Positions 34,493 to 43,722 are shown, numbered from the stretch's first letter. The stretch: DNA of 64,000 bases from Saccharothrix sp. ST-888 (GCF_000955975.1 NZ_JYJF01000003.1:1-64000); one strand, 5' to 3'. Program-made: numbers and translations. Notes: generated from the sequence alone by a model not told the origin.

Positions 34493-35434
34493 ATGGCTCT
34501 GACCATCGGCGTCGATGTCGGCGGCACCAAGATCGCGGCCGGTGTGGTCGACGAGAACGGCGAGATCCTCGCCCGGACCCGGGTACCCACCCCCGCCGAC
34601 CCGCAGTGGGCGGTCGATGCCATCGCCCAGGCCGTCCGCGAGCTCAAGGAGCAGCATCCCGAGGTGTCCGCCGTCGGTGTCGGCGCCCCCGGCTTCGTCG
34701 ACCGCGACCGCTCCACGGTGATCTTCGCCCCGAACATCGCCTGGGAGAACGAGCCCCTGCGCAGCCGGATCGAGGAGCTCACCGGCCTGGGCACGGTGGT
34801 CGAGAACGACGCCAACTGCGCTGCCTGGGCCGAGTTCCGCTTCGGCGCCGCCGCCGCGTACGAGGACATGGTCCTGATCACCGTCGGCACCGGCATCGGC
34901 GGCGGCATCGTGCTGGACGGCCGCCTGCACCGGGGCCGCTTCGGCGTGGCCGGCGAGATCGGCCACCTCAACATGGTCCCCGACGGACTGCTCTGCGGCT
35001 GCGGCGGCAAGGGCTGCTGGGAGCAGTACGGCTCCGGCCGCGCGCTGCGCCGCTACGGCCGGGAGCGGGCCGCCGCCGACCCCGTGCGCGGCAAGTGGAT
35101 GCTCGACCTCAACGACGGGGTCGCCGAGACCATTCGCGGCATCCACATCACCGAGGCCGCGGAGGGCGGCGACCCGCTCGCCCTGGAGTGCTACGAGGAG
35201 CTCGCCGACTGGCTGGGCCGCGGCATGGCCGACCTCGCCGCCCTCTTCGACCCGGCGGTCTTCGTCCTCGGCGGCGGTGTCTCCGACTCCGGGCGGCTGC
35301 TGCTCGACCCGGTGGCCAAGGCGTTCGAGAAGTACCTGACGGGCGGTGTGCACCGGCCGCGCGCCGCCGTCGTGCTGGCCTCGATGGGCTCCGCCGCCGG
35401 TATCGCCGGCGCGGGCGACCTCGCCCGGATCTGA
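34493..35434 (+). CDS. glkA: Glucokinase, ROK family
   Basis: 313 residues. It phosphorylates glucose with ATP; in Streptomyces, GlkA also mediates glucose repression. ROK marks: ATP loop DVGGTKIAAG at the N terminus, ENDANCAA with the catalytic Asp, GTGIGGGIV, and the zinc-binding CGCGGKGCWEQYGSG. Length and neighbours match streptomycete glkA. ATG at 34493 with GAGGGA nearby. Its own promoter region (34296-34492) is AT-richer than its surroundings, with a TAATGT -10 candidate near 34409. Confidence 0.95.
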   Translation: MALTIGVDVGGTKIAAGVVDENGEILARTRVPTPADPQWAVDAIAQAVRELKEQHPEVSAVGVGAPGFVDRDRSTVIFAPNIAWENEPLRSRIEELTGLGTVVENDANCAAWAEFRFGAAAAYEDMVLITVGTGIGGGIVLDGRLHRGRFGVAGEIGHLNMVPDGLLCGCGGKGCWEQYGSGRALRRYGRERAAADPVRGKWMLDLNDGVAETIRGIHITEAAEGGDPLALECYEELADWLGRGMADLAALFDPAVFVLGGGVSDSGRLLLDPVAKAFEKYLTGGVHRPRAAVVLASMGSAAGIAGAGDLARI

Positions 35435-35492
35435 CCGTCCGGGGTCGCGGTGGCCGCGAGCGGCCACCGACCGCCCCGAGCACCGTGGAGGT

Positions 35493-35534
35493 CGGTCGGC
35501 CGGGCAACGCCCGCGGGCGTCACCCGGCCGACCG
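35493..35534 (+). terminator. Terminator of glkA
   Basis: Twelve-bp stem (35493-35504 with 35523-35534) enclosing a second palindrome (ACGCCC/GGGCGT), about 60 nt after the stop. Confidence 0.8.
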
Positions 35535-35640
35535 CGCTCCGCAGCAGGGCCCGGGAGCCTGATGAAGATCCTGAAAACGCGCCCGACTTGCACCAGGTCG
35601 GCCGGAGCAAGATCTTCAAGAGTCTTCTAGCCTTTGGCGG

Positions 35641-36411
35641 GTGAGCCTGGACATGCCGCTTCCTCCGCTGCCGCCCTCCGGCGACGAGCCCGACGGCGGG
35701 CGCCGCGTCCGCCTGCTGAGCTACAACATCCGCTCGCTGCGGGACGACCGGCGGGCGCTGGTCCGGGTGATCCGCGCCTGCGAACCGGACCTGATCTGCC
35801 TGCAGGAGTCCCCCCGCTACTGGCGCCCCGCCGGCCAGGCGGCCTGGCTCGCCCGGCAGACGGGCACGGTGGTCCTCGCCGGTGGCGGACGGATCGCCGC
35901 CGGTCCGCTGCTGCTCGGCCGGCCCGACGTCCAGGTGCTCGAAACCCGGGACCGACTGCTCCCCAAGACCCGCGGCCTGCACGCCAGGGGTTTCGCCACC
36001 GCCGTGGTGCGCCTCGGCGGCGCGGCCCCGCTGGTGGTGACCAGCTGCCACCTCAGCCTCGACCCGGAGGAGCGCCACCGGCAGTTCGGGCTGCTCCCCG
36101 GCCGGCTCTCGCCGGGCGAACACGGCGTCATCGCGGGCGACTTCAACGAGCACCCCGACGGTCCCGGCTGGCGGCGCCTCGCCGCCGAGTTCCAGGACGC
36201 CCACCCGACCGCCCCCTGGGGCGGTACCTGGACCTCCGTCCCCGAGAACCCCTACCAGCGCATCGACGCGGTCTTCGCCACCCCGGGCCTCGAAGTCCTC
36301 GCCTGCGGCGTCCCGCACGGCCTCCCCGGTCTGCGGGCGGCCGACCTGCTCGCGGCCACCGACCACCTGCCCGTCCTGGCGGTGCTGCGGGTACCACCGG
36401 CGGACGCCTGA
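35641..36411 (+). CDS. Endonuclease/exonuclease/phosphatase (EEP) family protein
   Basis: 256 residues. The fold's metal and catalytic residues are all present: SYNIRSL, LQES, SCHLSLD, GDFNEHP, RIDAVFAT and TDHLPV. Substrate could be nucleic acid, a phospholipid head group or a phosphate ester; nothing adjacent decides it. No signal peptide. GTG at 35641; an in-frame ATG 12 nt on (MPLPPLPP) is an alternative. Confidence 0.9.
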   Translation: MSLDMPLPPLPPSGDEPDGGRRVRLLSYNIRSLRDDRRALVRVIRACEPDLICLQESPRYWRPAGQAAWLARQTGTVVLAGGGRIAAGPLLLGRPDVQVLETRDRLLPKTRGLHARGFATAVVRLGGAAPLVVTSCHLSLDPEERHRQFGLLPGRLSPGEHGVIAGDFNEHPDGPGWRRLAAEFQDAHPTAPWGGTWTSVPENPYQRIDAVFATPGLEVLACGVPHGLPGLRAADLLAATDHLPVLAVLRVPPADA

Positions 36412-36422
36412 CCGGTCGTACG

Positions 36423-36575
36423 GTGCGGAGCGGTACGGCGTGCCGGATCGTCCTGGAGCGCTACGAGGAGCTCGCCCTGCGCTGGTACGTCCCCCGCCTG
36501 CTGCTCACCCCGGGCGGACTGCTCCCGACCTGCCTGCTGGCCAAGGTCTCCAAGCTCGGCGTAGCCGCCGGGTGA
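36423..36575 (+). CDS. Possible 50-residue protein
   Basis: Frame from GTG 36423 to TGA 36573-36575: RIVLERYEELALRWYVPRLL then LLPTCLLAKVSKLGVAAG. Nearly every third codon position is G or C, as expected of coding DNA here, while other frames look less protein-like. It starts 11 nt after the EEP gene and ends before the convergent membrane-protein gene. No clear ribosome-binding site and no family recognised. It may be a chance ORF. Confidence 0.35.
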   Translation: MRSGTACRIVLERYEELALRWYVPRLLLTPGGLLPTCLLAKVSKLGVAAG

Positions 36576-36616
36576 CCAGGGCAGGGCCGACCCGCACCAC
36601 CGCCGTTGACCGGGGC

Positions 36617-37198
36617 TCAGACGACGGCGCCGCCGTTCGGGTCCGGGGGCTCGTCCTCGTCGTGGTCCTTCATCCGCGCGACCAGGGTGACGAAGCCGCC
36701 GAGGAAGGCGGTGATGCCGATCCAGGCCGGCCAGCCGGAGACCTCGCGCCAGACCAGGACGTCGAAGAGCAGCAGCGCCGGGCCGCCGAGCACCGCGAGC
36801 CAGGCGAACTTGGCGGTGGTGTCCGCTGCCGGAAGCGGCGGGTCGGGCTGGACGAAGTGGCCCTCGTCCGGGTCCTCGGCGACCTCGAAGTCGCGCGGTC
36901 CGGGCGTGGCCGCCGGGCGGGGGCGGGGCTGGGGGGCGAAGTCGGCGAGCTCGGGCGGGGTGGCCGGCCGGGTGTCGCTCTCGCTCCTGGCCCGGAGGTT
37001 CTCGATCTCCGGCCACTCCGGGTCCGTGAGGTCCACCGGGTCGTCGAACTGGGCGACCAGGGCCGCGAAGATCGCGTCCTGCTCGGCCTGGCTGCCGGCC
37101 GCCGGGCGCCGGGCGACCGTCTCGGCCTCACCCGGGGAGTCCGCCTTGGCCTCGCCGTCCCGCGGCAGCTCCTCTTCGCCGCCCGCCGCCGTGCTCAT
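36617..37198 (-). CDS. Membrane protein of unknown function with acidic N-terminal region
   Basis: 193 residues. A hydrophilic, Glu/Pro-rich N-terminal part (1-125) includes an amphipathic stretch (QDAIFAALVAQFDDPVDL). Two transmembrane helices near 130-150 and 155-175 follow, then a short acidic tail. The layout is that of a small cytoplasm-facing membrane protein common in Streptomyces. ATG at 37196-37198. It lies 30 nt downstream of the esterase gene on the same strand and is probably cotranscribed. Confidence 0.82.
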   Translation of the reverse strand: MSTAAGGEEELPRDGEAKADSPGEAETVARRPAAGSQAEQDAIFAALVAQFDDPVDLTDPEWPEIENLRARSESDTRPATPPELADFAPQPRPRPAATPGPRDFEVAEDPDEGHFVQPDPPLPAADTTAKFAWLAVLGGPALLLFDVLVWREVSGWPAWIGITAFLGGFVTLVARMKDHDEDEPPDPNGGAVV

Positions 37199-37228
37199 CG
37201 GTACTGCCTCTCGTGCACAACCAGCCCT

Positions 37229-38017
37229 TCAGCCCAGGTGGTTCTCGGCCTCGGCGGTCGCCAGAGGTGCCAGCCGCCGGATGAAATCGAGGCCCGCCTC
37301 GAAGATCAGCTCGGCGTCGTGGTCCAGCGTCGCCACGTGGTAGCTGCGCTCGCAGAGCAGCTCGGTCACGTCGGTCGAGGATATCCGTGCGAGCACCAGT
37401 GCCGAGTTTGCCGGGGAGACGACATGGTCCTGCGGACTGTGCAGCAGCAGCACCGGCTGCCGCACCTCGGCCAACTCGGCCTGGACGGTCCGCCAGAGCC
37501 GCCCCAGTGACCAGGCGGCGTGCAGTGGCGTCCGGTCGTAGCCGACCTCCGCCGCACCGTCGAGCGCGATGTCGTTGGCCACCCCGGGGATGCTGGGCAC
37601 CAGGTGACGCAGCACCGGCAACAGCACACTTGCGGGGTTGTCGGAGCGCACGGACGGGTTGACGAGGACCAGCCCCGCCACGGCCGGGCCGTGCTGCGCC
37701 GCCAGGTGCAGGGCCAGGGAGCCGCCCATCGAGAGCGCGCAGACGAAGACCTGGTCGCACTGCTCGGCCAGCTCGCGCAGGCCGCGGTCCACCTCGGCGT
37801 ACCAGTCCTCCCAGCGGGTCAGCTGCATGTCCTGCCAGCGGGTCCCGTGGCCGGGCAGCAGCGGAAGTGAGACGGTCAGCCCGGCGGCGGCCAGCCGCTC
37901 GGCCCACGGGCGCATCGACTGCGGTGAGCCGGTGAAGCCGTGGATCAGCAGCACACCGGTCCGCCCGCCCTGGTGGCGGAACGGTTCGGCACCGGGCAGC
38001 AGCGGTATCACCGGCAT
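37229..38017 (-). CDS. Alpha/beta-hydrolase (carboxylesterase/monoacylglycerol lipase type)
   Basis: 262 residues. The oxyanion motif HGFTGSP, nucleophile in CALSMGGSLA, acid in HSPQDHVVS and histidine in ERSYHVATLDHD form a complete catalytic set in the order of Est30-like carboxylesterases. Likely acts on short or mid-chain esters or monoacylglycerols in the cytoplasm. ATG at 38015-38017 with AAGGAG 8 nt upstream; the longer upstream frame is not supported. Divergent from the acyltransferase gene. Confidence 0.9.
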   Translation of the reverse strand: MPVIPLLPGAEPFRHQGGRTGVLLIHGFTGSPQSMRPWAERLAAAGLTVSLPLLPGHGTRWQDMQLTRWEDWYAEVDRGLRELAEQCDQVFVCALSMGGSLALHLAAQHGPAVAGLVLVNPSVRSDNPASVLLPVLRHLVPSIPGVANDIALDGAAEVGYDRTPLHAAWSLGRLWRTVQAELAEVRQPVLLLHSPQDHVVSPANSALVLARISSTDVTELLCERSYHVATLDHDAELIFEAGLDFIRRLAPLATAEAENHLG

Positions 38018-38184
38018 CTGCGGGCTCCTTCGCGGGCAGCACTGGGACCCGCATCGTCGCACGCGGCCACCGGCCCCGTACAGGCCCGCCCGCGCCCGGT
38101 GCTCCCCGGCTCGCCCGGCGCGGGTGCACATTGCACAGTCCGAAAGCATTAGGATCGACCGGTCCGTATAACAGGAGGCCCGGG

Positions 38185-38997
38185 TTGTTCTACCGACTGA
38201 TGAAGATGATCGTCGCACCGCTGCTGCGGATCTTCTTCCGGCCGTGGATGGAGGGCGCGGAGAACATTCCCGAGGAGGGGGCCGCGATCATCGCGAGCAA
38301 CCACCTCTCCTTCTCGGACTCCTTCTTCCTGCCCGCGCTGATGAAGCGCCGGGTCACCTTCATCGCGAAGGCGGAGTACTTCACCACGCCCGGCCTCAAG
38401 GGCAAGCTCACCGCCGCCTTCTTCAAGGGCGTCGGCCAGCTGCCGGTGGACCGCTCCGGCGTCCGCGGCGCGGGCGAGGCGGCGATCCGCAGTGCCATCG
38501 CGGTGATCGAGCGCGGCGAGCTGTTCGGCGTCTACCCCGAGGGCACCCGCTCGCCCGACGGCAAGCTGTACCGGGGCAAGGTCGGCGGCCTGGCCCGGGT
38601 CGCGCTGGCCACCGGTGCGCCGGTCATCCCGGTCGCGATGATCGACACCGAGAAGGTGCAGCCCCCCGGCCAGGTCGTTCCCAACTTCGGCATCCGCCCC
38701 GGCATCCGGATCGGCCGCCCGCTCGACTTCTCCCGCTACCAGGGCATGGAGAACGACCGCTTCATTCTCCGTTCCGTCACCGACGAGGTGATGTACGAGA
38801 TCATGCGGCTCTCCGGCCAGGAGTACGTGGACATTTACGCGACCGCCGCCAAGCGGCAGATCGCCGAGGACAAGAAGCGCGCCGACGCCGAGCGCAAGGC
38901 CGAGCAGAAGGCCCTGAAAGCCCAGCAGGACGCCGAGAAGGCCGCGGCCGAGAAGGCCGAGAAGGACCGGGCCGACCTGGAGAAGGGCACCGAGTAG
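38185..38997 (+). CDS. 1-acyl-sn-glycerol-3-phosphate acyltransferase (PlsC-like) with coiled-coil tail
   Basis: 270 residues. Acyltransferase blocks are present: NHLSFSDS (H-x4-D), VDRSGVRGAGE, YPEGTRSPDG and VIPVAMIDTE. It would acylate lysophosphatidate at the membrane. The last 55 residues are a charged Ala/Lys/Glu coiled coil not needed for catalysis. TTG start (38185) fits AGGAGG at 38173-38178; ATG 38200 is the alternative. Mycobacteria keep a homologue (Rv2182c) in the same gene neighbourhood. Confidence 0.9.
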   Translation: MFYRLMKMIVAPLLRIFFRPWMEGAENIPEEGAAIIASNHLSFSDSFFLPALMKRRVTFIAKAEYFTTPGLKGKLTAAFFKGVGQLPVDRSGVRGAGEAAIRSAIAVIERGELFGVYPEGTRSPDGKLYRGKVGGLARVALATGAPVIPVAMIDTEKVQPPGQVVPNFGIRPGIRIGRPLDFSRYQGMENDRFILRSVTDEVMYEIMRLSGQEYVDIYATAAKRQIAEDKKRADAERKAEQKALKAQQDAEKAAAEKAEKDRADLEKGTE

Positions 38998-39023
38998 CGG
39001 GGGAGGACAGGGCAGGGGGGACG

Positions 39024-40196
39024 ATGGCGGACCATCACAGACCCGGGGCGGACCGTGCGTCCGGTCCCGGCGGAACGATCACCGCAGGCGGCATGTCGGT
39101 CGAGATGCCGATCTGGCGGGCCATCTCCTTCTTCCGCATCCTGGCCCTCGGCTACGCGGTCCTCCGCTACTTCCACTCCTACCTGGCCTACCTCCACCCG
39201 GTCTCCGGCTGGATCTACCTCGGCGCCCTCACCCTCTGGACCATCGCCAGCACCCGCGCCTTCGCCAACCCGCACCGCTGCTCCCGGTACGTCCTGGCGG
39301 CCGACCTCGCATTCACCGTCACCGGCATCGTGATGAGCGGCATCATCGACACCCCCGCCCGGATCCACGCCGGTGCGCTGACCCTGCCGACCATCTGGGC
39401 GGCCGGCACGGTCCTCGGTTTCGCGGGCAAGGGCGGCTGGAAGGCGGCCGCCTTCGCGGGCGGTGTGATCGGCCTGGCGAACTTCGCCGGCCACGGCGGA
39501 CTCACCGGCGACAACGTGCACAACATCGTGCTGCTGCTGGTGGCCGGCTGCGCCATCGGGTACGTGATGGAGCTGGCCCGCGCCAGCGAGGCGGCCCTGG
39601 TCCGGGCCCTCCAGGTGGAGGCGGCCACCCGCGAGCGCGAGCGGCTCTCCCGGGACATCCACGACGGGGTGCTCCAGGTGCTCGCGCTGGTGCAGCGCAA
39701 GGAGGGCGACCTCGGTGAGCTCGGCAGGCTGGCCGGCGAGCAGGAACGGGCGCTGCGCACCCTGATGACCGGCGGCCCGCTGCCCCGTCAGTCCTCCGGC
39801 GCCGAGCAGGACCTGCGCGCGCTGCTCACCCCGTACGCCGACGACCGGGTCACCGTCTCCGCCCCGGCGACGCCGGTCCTGCTGCCAGGGCCGGTCGCGG
39901 ACGAGCTGGCCGCCGCCGTCGGTGCGGCCGTCGACAACGTGCACCGTCACGCGGGCGAGCAGGCCCGGGCCTGGATCCTGGTCGAGGACGAGCCGGAGGC
40001 CGTCACGGTGAGCATCCGGGACGACGGGCCCGGCTACCCGGCCGGACGGCTCGGCGAGGCGGAGAAGGCCGGGCGGCTCGGGGTGGCCCAGTCGATCCGG
40101 GGGCGGCTGGTTGACCTCGGAGGCACCGCCCAGCTGTACTCGGTGCCCGGGGAGGGCGTCGAGGTGGAACTGCGAGTGCCCAGGGAGGGCGAGTGA
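39024..40196 (+). CDS. macS: Sensor histidine kinase with DUF5931 membrane domain (MacS-like)
   Basis: 390 residues. Five or six transmembrane helices (about 35-190, DUF5931) precede a HisKA_3-type box with the phospho-acceptor His in SRDIHDGVLQVLALVQ, then an HATPase_c domain (VGAAVDNVHRHAG, RDDGPGYP). It overlaps the response-regulator gene by 4 nt. Arrangement and family match the streptomycete MacRS pair, which affects development and actinorhodin production in S. coelicolor. ATG at 39024; the site upstream is G-rich (GGGGGG). The name is by likeness only. Confidence 0.85.
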   Translation: MADHHRPGADRASGPGGTITAGGMSVEMPIWRAISFFRILALGYAVLRYFHSYLAYLHPVSGWIYLGALTLWTIASTRAFANPHRCSRYVLAADLAFTVTGIVMSGIIDTPARIHAGALTLPTIWAAGTVLGFAGKGGWKAAAFAGGVIGLANFAGHGGLTGDNVHNIVLLLVAGCAIGYVMELARASEAALVRALQVEAATRERERLSRDIHDGVLQVLALVQRKEGDLGELGRLAGEQERALRTLMTGGPLPRQSSGAEQDLRALLTPYADDRVTVSAPATPVLLPGPVADELAAAVGAAVDNVHRHAGEQARAWILVEDEPEAVTVSIRDDGPGYPAGRLGEAEKAGRLGVAQSIRGRLVDLGGTAQLYSVPGEGVEVELRVPREGE

Positions 40197-40861
40197 CCGT
40201 CGATCGGATCCGCGTCATGGTGGTCGACGACCACCCGATGTGGCGGGACGCGGTCTCCCGGGACCTCGCCGAGGCCGGCCTGGCCGTGGTGGCCACCGCA
40301 GGGGACGGTGAGGAGGCGGTCCGCCGGGCCCGCGCTTCCACCCCGCAGGTCCTGGTCCTCGACCTCAACCTGCCGGGCCTGTCCGGGGTCGAGGTCTGCC
40401 GCCAGGTGGTGGCGTACGACCCGTCGGTGCGCATCCTGATGCTCTCCGCGAGCGGTGAGCACGCGGACGTCCTGGAGGCCGTGAAGTCCGGCGCCACCGG
40501 CTACCTGGTCAAGTCGGCCGGACGCGAGGAACTGCTGGACGCGGTCCGGCGCACCGCGCTGGGCGACCCGGTCTTCACCCCCGGTCTGGCCGGGCTGGTG
40601 CTGGGCGAGTTCCGCCGCCTGGCCGGCGAGCCCGCCGCTGCCGCCGCCTCGCCCGGCGTGCCCAGGCTGACCGCCCGGGAGACCGAGGTGCTCCGCCTGG
40701 TCGCCAAGGGCCTCTCCTACCGTCAGATCGCCGACCGGCTGGTGCTCTCGCACCGTACGGTGCAGAACCACGTCCAGAACACGCTCGGGAAGCTCCAGCT
40801 GCACAACCGGGTCGAGCTGGTCCGGTACGCGATCGAGCAGGGCCTGGACGACGAGATCTGA
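40193..40861 (+). CDS. macR: NarL/FixJ response regulator (MacR-like)
   Basis: 222 residues. The receiver has D12/D13, phospho-acceptor D57 in LVLDLNLPG and Lys in GYLVKSAG. The C-terminal LuxR-type HTH is PRLTARETEVLRLVAKGLSYRQIADRL with HRTVQNHVQNTLGKL. GTG start overlaps the kinase stop (GTGA), so the pair is translationally coupled. The receiver is canonical, unlike the one at 15299-15724. Confidence 0.92.
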   Translation: MTVDRIRVMVVDDHPMWRDAVSRDLAEAGLAVVATAGDGEEAVRRARASTPQVLVLDLNLPGLSGVEVCRQVVAYDPSVRILMLSASGEHADVLEAVKSGATGYLVKSAGREELLDAVRRTALGDPVFTPGLAGLVLGEFRRLAGEPAAAAASPGVPRLTARETEVLRLVAKGLSYRQIADRLVLSHRTVQNHVQNTLGKLQLHNRVELVRYAIEQGLDDEI

Positions 40862-40882
40862 GCCGGGCTCACCCGGTGGGTC

Positions 40883-41578
40883 TCAGAGGTTCTTGAGGGC
40901 CTCGCGGGCCGAGAGCGGCGCGAGCGAGGACTGCCCGACGTAGCGGCGGACGGCGGCGGGGTCGGTCTTGCCGTACTCGCGCAGGGCCCAGCCGATGGCC
41001 TTGCGGATGAAGAAGTCCGAGTCGCCGGAGCGCAGGGTGCAGTAGCCGAAGAGGCGGTCGGCATCGGTGCGGGCGCGGTGGCGCAGCTGGTGGAGCAGGG
41101 CGCTGCGGGCGATCCAGAGGCTGTCCGAGCGGATCCAGGCGTCCATCTCGGTGCGCAGCGCCGGGTGGGCGGCGACCAGCGGGCCGACGACGTGGACGGC
41201 CAGCGGGTCCACGGTGTCCCACCAGGAGCGGGTGCTGATGAGCTGTCGGACGGTGGGCAGGAAGTCCGCCGAGCACCGGTCGGCGTACCGGGCCAGGTAG
41301 TCGGTGGCGACGTACTGGAACTCCCGCTCCGGCAGGTCCCAGCAGGCGAGCGCCAGCGCGGCGCAGTCGGCCTCGGCCGGGCGCGGGGTGCCGTCGAGGG
41401 CCGCGCGGGAGAGGGTCCGCCGGACCGGGGCGGGCAGGCCGAGGAAGCGGAACTGGTCCCGCATGTAGGCGGACATCCGCACCGCCTGGACGGGGTCGGC
41501 GGCGGTGCGGAAGGCCGGGACGAGCCGGTCGACGAGGGAGTCGGCGAGCGCGCCGGCCGGGGCTGCTGAGGTGGCCAT
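40883..41578 (-). CDS. DNA alkylation repair protein (AlkD-like HEAT repeat)
   Basis: 231 residues of helical repeats. FRTAADPVQAVRMSAYMRDQFRFLGLPAPVRR at the N terminus, WDLPEREFQYVATDYL, SWWDTVDPLAVHVVGPL and DFFIRKAIGWALREYGKTDP are typical of the AlkC/AlkD glycosylase-like family that excises alkylated bases. ATG at 41576-41578 with GGGAG upstream. Convergent with macR, with about 20 bp between stops. Confidence 0.9.
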   Translation of the reverse strand: MATSAAPAGALADSLVDRLVPAFRTAADPVQAVRMSAYMRDQFRFLGLPAPVRRTLSRAALDGTPRPAEADCAALALACWDLPEREFQYVATDYLARYADRCSADFLPTVRQLISTRSWWDTVDPLAVHVVGPLVAAHPALRTEMDAWIRSDSLWIARSALLHQLRHRARTDADRLFGYCTLRSGDSDFFIRKAIGWALREYGKTDPAAVRRYVGQSSLAPLSAREALKNL

Positions 41579-41639
41579 GAGGTCATGCTCCCGCCTGTCA
41601 CGGACCGCCGACCACCCGGGCCGGGGGGCAACGCTTCCC

Positions 41640-41700
41640 GGGGCGCGGGAACGTGCGACCGGCCCGCCGGGGAGCCGCGGTTCCCCGCGCCCCCGAAGGC
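41640..41700. terminator. GGGGCGCGGG-type inverted repeat
   Basis: GGGGCGCGGGAA (about 41639-41650) faces TTCCCCGCGCCCC (about 41681-41693) with one unpaired base. It lies after the trpEG stop and upstream of the AlkD-like gene. Confidence 0.55.
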
Positions 41701-41718
41701 TTCGCCCGGGCTCCGGGG

Positions 41719-43653
41719 TCAGTTGCGGACGGGGCTCGCGTTGCGGAGCAGGTCGGCGACGATGTCGACGCCTTCGCGGGTCAGCACCGACTCCGGGTGG
41801 AACTGGAGGGTCGCGAAGCCGGCGCCGCGCAGCGCGTGGACGTCTCCGGTGACGGTGTCGCGGGCGACCTCGATGCCCTCGGCGCCCAGCCGTTCGGCGT
41901 CGGCGTCGGTGCAGCGGGCGGTGAAGGCGTTGTAGAAGCCGACGGTCCGCCGGGTGCCGAAGAGGTCGATGCTCTCCTGTGCGCCCTGGTACGGGACGGC
42001 CTTGCGGGCCAGTGGCAGCCCGAGCTCCGCGGCGAGCAGCTGGTGGCTGAGGCAGACGGCGAGCAGCGGGGCCGTCCTGGTCCCGGCCCGGACGGCGGCC
42101 AGGGCGTCGGCGGCGATCGGGCGGAGCAGCGCCATCTTGGGGTCGGCGGGGTCGGCCGGGTCGCCGGGGCCGGGGCCGAGCACCAGCGCCCCGGTGTGGG
42201 CGGCGACCAGTTCGCGCAGGCCGGGGGTGTCGAAGCGCCGGACGCTCACCCGGTGGCCGAGCGAGGTGAGCAGGTGGGCGAGCATCGAGGTGAAGGTGTC
42301 CTCGCCGTCCACCACCAGGGTCTCCTGCGGCTCGGTGGCCCGGGCCGGCTGCTGCATCCGTAGCCAGAACGGGGCGAGGTTGCGGCGCCGGGCGTCGAGG
42401 GCGTTCTGCACCCGGTGGTCGTCGGCCAGCCGGGGGCCCGCGGAGCCGGAGTTGCGGCGGGCGGGTGCCGGGCGGGCGCCGATCGCGGCGAGCACCCCGG
42501 CCGCCTTGGCGTGGGTCTCGGCGACCTCGGACTCGGGCACGGAGTGGCGTACCAGGGTGGCCCCGACCCCGACCCGCAGCCGTCCGGTGGCCGGGTCGAT
42601 GTCGGCGGTGCGGATGCAGATCGGCGAGTCCAGCTGCTGGGCGCCGCCCGCCGAGCGGCCGATCAGCGCCAGCGCGCCCGAGTAGTAGCCGCGGCCGGTG
42701 CTCTCGTAGCGGCGGATCACCCGGGTGGCGTTCTGCACCGGGCTGCCGGTGACGGTGGCCGCGAACATGGTCTCCTTCAGCACCTCCCGGACGTCCAGCG
42801 AGGTGCGTCCGCGCAGTTCGTACTCGGTGTGCGCGAGGTGGGACATCTCCTTCAGCCGGGGGCCGAGCACCTGGCCGCCGAGGTCGCCGACGGTGCACAT
42901 CATCTTGAGTTCCTCGTCGACCACCATGGTGAGCTCCTCCAGCTCCTTGGGGTCGTGCAGGAAGGCGAGCAGCGAGTCGATGTCCGCTCCGGCGGCCGGA
43001 TAGCGGTAGGTGCCCGAGATCGGGTTCATCACCACCGTGCCGCCGCTCTGCCGGACGTGGACCTCGGGGGAGGCGCCCACGAGCACGCGCTCGCCGGTGT
43101 GCACCAGGTAGGTCCAGTACGCGCCGCGCTCCTGCTCCAGCAGCCGGCGGAAGAGCGAGAGCGCGAGGGCCGGGGTGAAGTCGTCCAGCCGGGCCCGGAA
43201 GTCGCGGCGGATGACGAAGTTGGCGCCCTCGCCGCGTCCGATCTCGTCCTTGATCACCCGGCGGACGATCCCGGCGTACTCGGCGTCGTCGATGTCGAAG
43301 CCGGCGTCGGAGAGCGAGACGGGCAGCTGGGGCAGGGCCGGACACAGTTCGGCGAGCGGGAAGGCGTACTGCTCCCGGACCCGGATGGCCTGGAGCGGGG
43401 CGTCGTCCTCGTGCGCCTCGAAGCCGCGCTCGCGGATCTGCCGGTACGGGACGAGGGCCAGCAGGTCGTGGCGCGGACCGCCCTTCGGCACACCGGCGGG
43501 GACGGGCAGCTCGGCCAGGGTGTCGTACGTGCCGGTCTCGCCGAGCAGGACCTCGACGGTGTCGGGGGCGAGCCTGGGCGCGCGGCGGTACAGCACGGCG
43601 AAGGCCGGAGCGCCGGGGGCGGTGAGGCGGGCGAGCAGGTCGGTGAGGTGCAC
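41719..43653 (-). CDS. trpEG: Anthranilate synthase, fused TrpE-TrpG
   Basis: 644 residues. The chorismate-binding TrpE part (about 1-430) has PISGTYRYPAAG, MVVDEELKMMCTVG, TVTGSPVQNA and GYYSGALALIG. The glutamine amidotransferase part (about 445-644) has the catalytic C534 in LLAVCLSHQLLAAELG and a final FHPES. The fusion supplies its own ammonia and commits chorismate to tryptophan. GTG at 43651-43653 lies after GAAGGAAG. Upstream are a Trp-rich leader peptide and attenuator. The fused form is typical of Streptomyces trpEG and resembles phenazine-type PhzE, but the trp leader argues for tryptophan synthesis. Confidence 0.93.
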   Translation of the reverse strand: MHLTDLLARLTAPGAPAFAVLYRRAPRLAPDTVEVLLGETGTYDTLAELPVPAGVPKGGPRHDLLALVPYRQIRERGFEAHEDDAPLQAIRVREQYAFPLAELCPALPQLPVSLSDAGFDIDDAEYAGIVRRVIKDEIGRGEGANFVIRRDFRARLDDFTPALALSLFRRLLEQERGAYWTYLVHTGERVLVGASPEVHVRQSGGTVVMNPISGTYRYPAAGADIDSLLAFLHDPKELEELTMVVDEELKMMCTVGDLGGQVLGPRLKEMSHLAHTEYELRGRTSLDVREVLKETMFAATVTGSPVQNATRVIRRYESTGRGYYSGALALIGRSAGGAQQLDSPICIRTADIDPATGRLRVGVGATLVRHSVPESEVAETHAKAAGVLAAIGARPAPARRNSGSAGPRLADDHRVQNALDARRRNLAPFWLRMQQPARATEPQETLVVDGEDTFTSMLAHLLTSLGHRVSVRRFDTPGLRELVAAHTGALVLGPGPGDPADPADPKMALLRPIAADALAAVRAGTRTAPLLAVCLSHQLLAAELGLPLARKAVPYQGAQESIDLFGTRRTVGFYNAFTARCTDADAERLGAEGIEVARDTVTGDVHALRGAGFATLQFHPESVLTREGVDIVADLLRNASPVRN

Positions 43654-43722
43654 GGTACGGCTTCCTTCGTTGGCAGGGCGGTGGTTGGTCCGCTCTTCCC
43701 GGAGGGCCTGCGTGCGATACGC

